Below are positions 35,853 to 44,100 of a DNA stretch of 62,375 nt, piece after piece (positions within the stretch are counted from its first letter, which is position 1; every line of letters starts with the position of its first letter). A program made the translations under genes and the position numbers. Source of the stretch: Auxenochlorella pyrenoidosa (Eukaryota > Chlorophyta > Trebouxiophyceae > Chlorellales > Chlorellaceae); the NCBI GenBank assembly GCA_001430745.1, contig KQ482032.1, positions 154,552 through 216,926 of the forward strand, in the 5' to 3' direction. The notes under the pieces were generated by a model. That model saw nothing but the letters and a program-made list of their open reading frames with translations, was not told where the DNA came from and did no database searches.

Positions 35853-35937
35853 CGTCCCCCGGGGTGAATGCTGTAAAATGCGGTGCGAAAGCCCGGCGTG
35901 GGAGGACAAAAAAAGTGATGCAATAAAGGAAGCTTAA
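35027..35937 (+). CDS. FHA-domain protein, 3'-truncated duplicate
   Basis: Four exons encode essentially only an FHA phosphothreonine-binding domain, about 130 residues. Exon 1 (ATG 35027) gives MPHFRLRPLSLRALNF and TKIGRAPESDIRLPPD; then HCELQYDAEK, AWLVKDTSTNGTFINGLK and VGKGNTGVATPGDHIQLSVA. The FHA residues G-R, S-x-x-H and N-G-T are intact. After SVAD the similarity to the full-length gene (41164-46505) stops; the frame reads a new tail VPRGECCKMRCESPAWEDKK and ends at 35937. An AATAAA lies at 35920. The coiled-coil and acidic regions are missing. It could be a functional FHA-only protein (a natural competitor of the long form) or a decaying copy; no inactivating change is visible in the FHA exons. 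Confidence 0.65.
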
Positions 35938-36127
35938 CTTGGCAACGGTTGAGGGGCAGGGCGAGCGAGGCACATCAATGCCCCTTGTATTTCCTTTCGG
36001 CTGCAAGGCGGCTGGCAGGGGCGTCGGGCTTCGTAGCAGTGCCCACAGGCCTGGTGTGGGGGAGGCGCATCTGCGTGCGCCACAGCAGTTCACGCGCTGG
36101 TGTTGCCGCTTCCAGGTAGTCGCCTGC

Positions 36128-37218
36128 TTCCAGCTGCAGCGAGCGAGCTGCGCCCGCCTGCAGAGGGGGCTTAGCAGTTAAACTTAGTGTTACCAAGCAG
36201 CAAGCACCGCAGGTCTAGGTGCAACTGATGCACTCTGGAAGAAGCACTTGGGCAGCGCCAGCTCACTGCAGCCAGCCACGGCTTGCACATCCCGCCCCCA
36301 CAGCAGCCCAAGGCAGCCGCAAGCGTACCTTGCATCTCAGCTGCAAGGCCCTGCCAGGCCCAGCTACGGGAGATCCTCGGCCTCAAGGCTGGGCAGGCTG
36401 CGCAGCTGGCCCTTGAAGCGGCGTGCAGCTTCCACCTGTGCCGCAGCATCCTGCACCACGCGCGCCCCAGGCTGCGCGCGCCGTGCTGCCTCCAGAGACT
36501 CAGAGGCCTTGCGCCATGCGGCACTTGCACGCAGCCACTCCTCGCCTGCCGCTGCCAGTGCTGGCGCAGGCAGCCTGGCTGCCGCTGCATGCGCCGCTTC
36601 TGCCGCTGCCTCGTGCCCCACAGCCGCGTCCGCAAACGCGACTGCAGCAGTGGCTGCTGCCTCTGCGGCTGCCGCGCGTGCCGAGGTTACCTCTGGCAGC
36701 GTGCTGTCTGCCACTGGGTCCCACTCAGCGGCCAGGCAAGCGAGTGGAGGCAGCGCTGGCGGTTGCCGTGGCGCCTCGCGGGCCTTCTGCCGAGCCTTGT
36801 AGCGCTCCACCGCACGCTCGTAGGCATCAAGCTCGGCGAGCTGACGACGCACCCGACGTACAAGCTCATCACCGGTGATGCCACGGAGGTCTGGTGGTGT
36901 TGGTTCCGGGGGCAGCACATCATCGTCATCGCTGCCGCCAGCAGGCGTGCCACCGCGTGCCGCTGCCAGCCTGTGGGCGCCCCGTCGCACCGGCGCCGCC
37001 AGCCGTGGGCTTGTTAGCCGCTGTCGAGGCCGCGACGAGGGACAGGCTTGTCCCGGGCCTCGGCAGAGGGCAAACAGGAGCATTGAGGCGCGTTCCCCCA
37101 CGAAGAGGCAGCAAGCAGCTCGAGGCGAGTGCTGTCGACGCTCAGGCGTGACTGAAGGAGTATCTGTGTGTCCCGAGAGCCTTGAGAGGTCCTTGCACAC
37201 GTTTCGGGCGCAGCATGC
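36128..37218 (-). repeat. Dispersed repeat unit, copy C
   Basis: Third copy, lying between the two halves of the segmental duplication. To the left of the coding stop it keeps an open frame behind the acceptor-like CTCTGCAG at 36163: SLQLEAGDYLEAATPARELL (minus, about 36140-36080), which may be a further exon that has decayed in copy B. Confidence 0.55.
36364..37083 (-). CDS. Unrecognised dispersed-family protein, copy C
   Basis: The third copy, 239 codons from the conserved ATG before LFALCRGPG. It has the same domains as copies A and B, with C-terminal RRFKGQLRSLPSLEAEDLP. Over bases 36711-37007 it is nearly identical to copy B. Outside this block it is closer to copy A: just beyond the block it shares TTAGCCGCTGTCGAGGCCG with copy A, where copy B differs at several positions. 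It lies head to head with the coiled-coil gene starting at 37341. Confidence 0.5.
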   Translation of the reverse strand: MLLFALCRGPGQACPSSRPRQRLTSPRLAAPVRRGAHRLAAARGGTPAGGSDDDDVLPPEPTPPDLRGITGDELVRRVRRQLAELDAYERAVERYKARQKAREAPRQPPALPPLACLAAEWDPVADSTLPEVTSARAAAAEAAATAAVAFADAAVGHEAAAEAAHAAAARLPAPALAAAGEEWLRASAAWRKASESLEAARRAQPGARVVQDAAAQVEAARRFKGQLRSLPSLEAEDLP

Positions 37219-37340
37219 GGCCGGTCAGCACTCGGCGATTGCCGGCAGGATCATGTTCGTTGTGTTCCGGTGGTTTCGCATTGATTATTGCACACAAGTA
37301 ACACGCACCGCGGCTTCGGCGCACGGTGGTTGCCAACAAA

Positions 37341-38197
37341 ATGTCCGCAATGGCACTGTACAGCAGGCCCGCAACGCTGCAGATTTCGGCGATTCAGCGT
37401 AGCAGCAGTCAGCAGGGTCGCCCGCAGCGGCCGCAGATGCGGCCCTCACCCTTCGCTGGCAGCGCCCTCAGTGGAGGCGCCATCGGCGCCGGCGCCAGCA
37501 CCAGCAGTGCAGAGGAAGGCACTGCAGCAGCGATGGCCGCAATCTGCAGTCGAGGTGGTCTGACATTGCCCAGGAAGTTGGGGTTAATGCGGTAGGCAGT
37601 GCCGCCGGAAATGGCATCACCAGCTTCTTTGGCTGGGCGGGCCGCAAAGTGGGCCAGCAGGGCAGCAAGGACAGTGGCAGCGGCGGCAGCGAGGGCGGCG
37701 ATGGGCAGACAGACCGTCTGCAGTCTGAGCTGCAGCACCAGCAGCTGCAGAACTTCATACTCGAGTCAAAGTGCAGCCACGCAGAAGCGCGCGCGGCAGC
37801 AGCCGACAAGGCGGCTGAGCAGGCCCGCCTGCAGGCACTGCAGGCCGACCTGGAGGCGCAGCAGGCCCGCCGCTGGATGCGCCAGGCCTGCCGCAACGAG
37901 GAGCAGGCCCGCCGCGAAGTGCAGCAGGCCCGCCGCGAAGTGCAGCAGGCCCGCCGCGAGGTGCAGCAGGGTCGCCTGGAGACAGCAGAGGCTCGCCATG
38001 CTGCAGACCGCCTGGAGCTGGAGCTGGCCCGCCAGGCAGCTGTGGCACAGCTGGACAGCGTGCGGGCGCAGACCGCCCATGACGCGGCGGCGGCACAGTG
38101 GGCCAAGGAAAAGGCTGACCTGGAGGATCTGGTGAATTCTTTGTCGCTGAAAAAGCAGGCCGGCAAGTCCAGCAAGGATTCTCCGCAGTCGATATGA
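37341..38197 (+). CDS. Coiled-coil protein, function unknown; one intron or frameshift
   Basis: The probable start at 37341 reads MSAMALYSRPATLQISAIQR, Ser/Arg-rich and possibly a targeting peptide. This frame ends at 37595. The downstream frame NAVGSAAGNGITSFFGWAGR (from about 37583) continues without a break to the stop at 38197, so either a short intron (an acceptor-like CTGCAG lies at 37541-37546) or a one-base error joins them. From about residue 110 the protein is one long coiled coil rich in Gln, Arg, Glu and Ala: LQSELQHQQLQNFILESKCS, then three exact heptads of QQARREV, and LELELARQAAVAQLDSV. It ends SLSLKKQAGKSSKDS. No catalytic domain is seen. The gene sits in the DNA that separates the two duplicate segments. 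Confidence 0.5.
37909..37971 (+). repeat. 21-bp tandem repeat, three copies
   Basis: Unit CCCGCCGCGAAGTGCAGCAGG, encoding ARREVQQ, repeated three times (the third with one change, GAAGTG to GAGGTG). It extends the coiled coil by whole heptads. Confidence 0.8.
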
Positions 38198-40539
38198 CAA
38201 GGTGAGCTTGTGCTAGCAAAGCAGCTTTCGTCACCAACGCGACAGTGTCAGTACAGACTGCTTTAGAGAAGCTCCCCTGCTTCTCATCACCCAGCCTCGG
38301 CTCCTCATGCGCGCTAAAATCACCTACCATGCCTTCCTGCTGCTATCGCTGTTGTGCAGGCCCAGCTGCAACGACTGATGGGCGGCCACTCAACACAGCA
38401 GGGCAGGCCGCTGAGGCTTGCCGACAATCCGCCTTGACAGCTCATTTGGCTTGCCACGGCGGCCAAATTCCACCTGTTCCTTTGGCTGCCTATCCAGGGA
38501 AGTGAGGACTCGCTTGTTTCTACCGTGATAGTCCCTTGCCTTGACTATCAATTCACATCATTGACAATCAATGACTTAAATGTTGAATGTAGTGAAAAGC
38601 AGAGCAAGTGCAACCTTTGAAAGCTGCAGCAGCAAATAGGCGGGGGCACAACTGAGAGCACAATGGCAAGGCCAGCAGAGAGGTGCCAAAAATATGGAGT
38701 TGGGGAGATTGTGTGTCTTGGCCTCTTGTGCAGAACCCGCGCCTGCAAAGACAGGTATGTGCTGCAGGATGGTTGTTGGCTTAGCCAGTCTGGCAGCCAA
38801 AGAGCCATCGCAGCAGCATGCACTGAAAGCTCAGATCGAGCCACATCAGCGCAGGGCATCTGACATCGAGCCTACTCCTGCCGCCATGGCAAGGCTTGGT
38901 TGCACGCCACAAGACGCTGCACAAAACTGCTGCATGGGTTTCTTCGCACTGGCACATGGGCAGTGGGACACCTGCAGGTGGGAGGGAGGGCAGGAGCAGA
39001 CACGTGATGCATGCGTGATGGCAGGCATGGACGCTGGGAGGCATCAGGATGGGACAGCCGGCTTGGCGGCAATCAAAGCAACAGCAGAGCCAGGCATATA
39101 TATGCGCAGCTGGGGTGTACCATTTACAGCACGCAGTGCCGGCCAAGGTGGGTGCTTTGACTGCATTCCGCAGACAGGCCGGGCTGCCCACTGAACAGCG
39201 ATGAGGGCCAGGCCGCGAAGCGAGCAGCGGGCCGCTCAGGCAAGAACAATCCAAGGGCGGCCGACCGTCGCATGAGGGGCATACATTCATGGCCGGTGTG
39301 AGGCAGGCACAAGCAGGCTGCGACAACGAGCACAAGGCTGACAGCAGGAGGCAAGCAGTGCTGCACCAGCATTTCTCTCTCACCGGGCTTGCAGCAATGT
39401 GCTCCACCCGACAGCCCAATCGGACATTGGGCATGATTGATGGTGCTGGCAGCTATGGGGCACGGGGCGGGAGGGAAGAGCAGCAGCCGGAAGCAGGGCA
39501 CAACGATGCGCCCTCGCCAAGGGGCACAACACAAGGGCACATGGATTCTGTGCGGCGTCGTGTAGGCCCTGGCGCGGCTGGTGCTGGCAGTGCTCTAAAG
39601 CCAGCCTCCCCTGCCCATGACCCAGGCCACCTGCAAGCTCCCTGGACTGCCACCCTGCCGGCCCACCGTGGGGTCGCCACGAGTGGTCCTAGCACACAGG
39701 TGCTCGACTCCTGCAGGGCAGAGCTGCGAGAGAGCAGCAGGCCAGCTGAGCACAATGAACACAGAGGGCGATGCTCGCCCGGCCTGCTTGCCTGCAGCTT
39801 GGCTGCTCTTCTGCTGGACGCTCCTGTTTCCCACGCTGAGAACCTGCGTGAACCCCCACCCCTCTCCCCACTCCCACCTGCCTGAGCTCTCGCAGGTTGC
39901 ATTGGTGTGCCGCCGAAGCGCCAGTAGAGCAGGCCCGCTCGCACCACACAACCCTTGCAGGCAACTCGAACTTGGAAGCACAACACGCCAGAGAACCGGT
40001 GCCGGCTGCTGCAGAGCGGGCTGTGGAGTTTTCAGGCAGGCTGCTGCTGGTGCTGGCACCAGTGCTGCCTGCTGCCGCCAGCTGCTGCCGCCGCACCTAA
40101 GGGCGCGCAAGCCCAGGTGTGGGTTCATTCCATGCGGCCCCACAGAAATGTGAACATCAGATGCAGGCAGCGGCTGCTGCCTCCTGCCATGAGGTTGAAA
40201 TGTGATGTGAACACCTGCGGCTCGATGCAGCGCACGCCCTGCCCCGCCTGACTTCGCTGCCGCCATCTAGAGCGGGCTGCTGCCACTTGCAGGCCTGCAC
40301 CGCAACAACTGTGTCTGATTAGCAGCGCGCAAAGCTGCTGCGGCTTGCAAGATGTTGCACCTCAGGCGACAATGTTGCTCGTGCAAACTGGGCCAGCAGT
40401 ATATCAAGCACTGCATGCCTTCGCATGCCATGTTGCTCCGGTGCCTGCGACCATGAGCTCACCAGGTGGTTCTAGCTGACTGTGAGGAGGGATTCTACGA
40501 AGGCCTGGGATCGTACAAAGGTTGGGACGCCCAGTATCG
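38198..40539. other. Region of 2.3 kb without a supportable gene
   Basis: Several open frames of 100-220 codons exist on both strands (for example plus 39289-39885 and minus 39595-40266), but they are low-complexity, overlap each other and show no family signature or consistent splice structure. AT-richer patches occur near 38510-38700. This is the right part of the DNA that separates the duplicated segments. Confidence 0.45.
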
Positions 40540-40631
40540 AGGGCGTACGAAGATGTGAACAGCGCTGAGGCGGTGTAGTACGGCGCCAGGAAGCAGCCAC
40601 AGCCCGCCAGCGCCTGACGGAGGAGCACCAT
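40540..40631 (-). pseudogene. Truncated TMX2 exon 1 relic
   Basis: From an ATG at 40631 the frame reads MVLLRQALAGCGCFLAPYYT and ASALFTSSYAL, matching exon 1 of the intact TMX2-like gene. At 40540 similarity stops and the frame runs into unrelated sequence (DTGRPNLCTI). None of the thioredoxin exons is present. Confidence 0.8.
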
Positions 40632-40922
40632 GGCGGCAGCGAGCAGGGAGAGCTGCAGGAACGGGAAGCAGCACCAGGGGGTGTGGGGAGGGAGGCGGCG
40701 GTGATGGGAGCAGCCGCCGCTATGCCCTGACTGCATGGCCGTGCGTGCGCTTGATGCATTCTGGGGCGGTGAATGGGCAAATTGGCTGGCAGCCAGCCTG
40801 TAAAAGAGCAAAACGACTTGCAAGCCAAGCTGCAGGGCGGCGAGGCTCTGCCGGTGACTGCCCACCTGTGCGATGATGCTCGGCACACTGCTGGATGCCA
40901 CGATGGGGGCGCTCTGCTCAAA

Positions 40923-40929
40923 TATATAA
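40923..40929 (+). promoter_or_regulatory. TATA box of the full-length FHA gene
   Basis: TATATAA in the same context as at 34789, about 235 bases before the ATG at 41164. Confidence 0.55.
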
Positions 40930-41163
40930 GCAGCAGCCCAGCACGCGCAGCAGTGCCTTCGACCCTCGCTTTCCGTCTCCCTGGCGCAGTCGCCATCCAG
41001 TCTGGCGGCGCTGGCAGCGTTAGAGCACCCCTGAGCAAACTCTGCTCCGCTGACAGGCAGAACCTGGGTGCTCCTACACTTTCCCCGTGTGATCAACCCC
41101 CGGGCGCCCGCCGTGAAGGAGACACCAACCACAGTGTCGAGATAACCTCCACCATCTTGCAGC

Positions 41164-44100
41164 ATGCCGCACTTCCGCCTGCGGCCGCTCTCACAGCGGG
41201 CGCTGGCCTTCGCCGGCGCGGACGGCAGCAACGTCCTTGTCCTGCCCACAGACCGGCCCACCAAGATTGGTCGCGCTCCCGAGTCAGACATCCGCCTGCC
41301 GCCAGACTGGATCCAGATATCAACCAGGTGAGAGCTGGCGGCCTGAGCGCGTAGGGTGTCCACCACTTGCATTGGCAACATCAGCGCCATGCTGTTGCTT
41401 TTTGCGTTTCAGGGCGGTCCCTGGCCGACCCAGCCAGCCTCATCACCATGGCATGCCACCAACCCACATGCTTCTGCAGGCATTGCGAGCTGCAGTATGA
41501 CGCGGGAAAGGTGGGTGGGGCTGAAAAGGGAGTTGCCCGGCTAACTGCGGCTACCCCGCTCACCTAAGCATTGCCTGGCCTGGCCATGTCGCCCCTAGGG
41601 CGCCCGGCTGCTGCCGCCCACGCCTCCCGTCCATCGCTCCTGCCCTACCTCCCGCTGCTGTGCAGGATACCTGGTTGATCAAAGACACCTCAACGAATGG
41701 GACCTTCATCAACGGCCTGAAGGTGAGACAGCTGTTCCGTCCTGCTCCCACGCCTGCTGCATGCAACCCCCCCCACTCCCCCTCCCAACGCCACCCTCCA
41801 CCCCAGCCGCTGCTCGCTCAGAAACGTGCAACGAGTGCAGTTGCGCACCTCCTGCTTTGCACCCGTCGCTGTGTGTCACCCTGCCTCGGCCCGCGCCTCC
41901 TTCCCTGCACCCGCCAAGACAGGTGGGCAAGGGCAACACCGGCGTGGCAACCCCAGGTGACCACATCCAGCTGTCTGTGGCGGATGCAAAGGCGCTGGAG
42001 AGCCACATGGAGTGAGCGCTGTGGCCGCGCACTGTGTCGTGCGGCCCCGCCCTTGCTCCCCGCTGCTGCAAGGGCACGCCCTGCGCTGCCGTGTGTGCAG
42101 CAGGGTGGCACCCGCGTCCACCCCCCGTGCAGCATGCAGCAAAGCAGAATGCAAGCGTAATCCCTGCCTCCCTCTGCTGAACCCACCCATGCAGGTACGA
42201 GCTGCAGCGGCTGGAGCTCTCCCCCCAGGCCGCCACCAGTGCGGTGCAGCGCCAGCCCGCGGCAGTGCCGCCTGCCCACAGTGACGCCACGCCCGCGCCT
42301 AAGCGCAAGCAGCCCAGCGGGCCTGCAACAGGCAGTGCTGCCGCGCCCGCCAGCGCCAGCAAGCGCAGCCGCACAGTGGCGCCGCAGGCTGCGGCCGGCG
42401 CAGCAGCGGCAGCTCCGCCTGCAGCCCCGACGGCGCCGGCAGGGGATGGGCGGGAATCGGGCGGCGCCACTGGTGCCAACTTGGCTGCTGTGCTGCAGTT
42501 GAAGCAGAACAATGAGGTGAGGGGGCGAGGGGAGAGCAGGCGCACGAGGAGAGCAGGCATCGGCATGGCGGCAAGGCAGCTGCCAACGCTGGCATGCGCC
42601 TCACCAACCGCAGAGCTCCACATGCGGCTCTGTGCTCACAGAGCATTTTCAAACACACAGCTCTGTTTGCCTGCTGCTGTGAGTTGAGCAAGCAGTGCCT
42701 GGCGCTGCAGGCGCTGCCGGGGCAGCTGGACGCACCGCGCCCGCACAGGAGCGCCTGCTCGGCTGGCACCAACTGCCCCCGTCCTCTTACTTATTGCGCG
42801 CAGGCGCTGCTGCGGCAGCTGGACGCGGAGCGGGAGGCCAAGGCGGCGCTGGAGCGGGAGCTGCGCCTGCTGCAGGAGGCCGGGAAGCAGGCAGAGCAGG
42901 CGGCCGCGGCAGAGGCGGCAGACAAGGTTGGCCGAGGCGGGGGCGCCTGGTGGGGAGTGATTTCTGACTGGTTTGGGGCATCTAGCAGTGCCTGCTGGCG
43001 CGCCAGCCTGCCTCTGGGCTGCATGCTGCTGCTCCCTCGAGGCTCAAACTTCTGCCCAGCCCACACTCGTGCAATGTCAAAAGTCGTGCCCTGTCCCCTT
43101 CCTGCCTGCCCCCCTTCCCCCCCAGGTTGCTGCTGCGCTGGCGGCGCAGCGCACGGCCGAGGCTGCGGTGGCACAGGCCCGCTCGCGCGAGGCATCCCTG
43201 CGCATGGACCTCGAAGCCGCGCATGCTGCGGTGCAGGCTCAGGAAGCAGAGGCATCTGCCGCGGCCGCCACCGCCGCCGAGGAGCGGGCGCGGCGGGATG
43301 CTGCCGAGGCCCGGGCGGCCGCTGTGGAGGCGCAGCTGGAGACGTTGCGCAGGTGGCTGCATGGCGTGTTTGTTGGGCGGCTATCTGACCGGGTGTGCAG
43401 CCGCTCTGGCAGAAACAATGTTTTCGTCGCTCCGGCTGCTGGCCGGCTTGCTGCCGCTGCAGGGGGCCTGCATGGGCTGGCCAGGTCATGCCCAGCACAT
43501 GGCGAACACAGCCTGCAGTACCTGACACACCTTCCTGCTTTGCTGCGGCCCCCCAGTGCGGCGGACGAGGCTGCTGCGGCTGCTGCGACTGAGCTGGCGG
43601 CGGCGCGCAGGGAAGGCGAGCGCGCAAAGGCTGCAAAGGAGGAGGCAGATCGCCGGGCGTCAGAGCTGGATTCCAAGCTGCGGGAAGCGCAGGCGGCGCT
43701 GGAGCAGAGGGGTGGACAGGTGGGCCTGCGAGTGGGGCTACACGCACAAAGCATACTGCCTGCATGCGGGTCTTGGCACCTGCAGGCGTGGCGAGCCTGC
43801 CCGCCCTGGCCCTGGTGCAGGCCCTCTACACCCCTCTTCCCTTGCTCCATGCGTCTCCGCACTTGGCACCGCAGTGCCTGCTTTGGCGGCTCGAGGGCCA
43901 GACCCGCCAGCTCTCAGATGCAGAAGGGAGCCAGTGCCACGCGCCGCACACAACACATTGTACTGATTGCCCTTCATCATCTCACCGCTCCACCCCACCC
44001 CGTCTGTCGGCCCCTGCAGCTGGAGGACCAGGGCCGGCTGGCCGCGCAGCTGCAGGCGGAGCGGGAGGAGCGGCAGGCACTGGCGGCGCAGCTGCGCGGG

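Larger units (their letters stand above)
40540..41983. repeat. Segmental duplication, right copy
   Basis: Partner of 34402-35852. It begins with the 3' part of a TMX2 exon 1 relic and ends where the left copy leaves the FHA gene. Several small indels separate the two, mostly in introns and in the leader. Confidence 0.85.

Noticed and set aside
26545..37218. Dispersed family as a CRISPR-like or satellite array because of the regular 4.9-kb spacing
   Set aside because: Only three units, and the sequences between them are unrelated genes; the even spacing is probably chance.
39289..40266. Overlapping open frames of about 200 codons on both strands (plus 39289-39885, minus 39595-40266)
   Set aside because: Mutually overlapping, low-complexity, no family motif, no sensible splice context.
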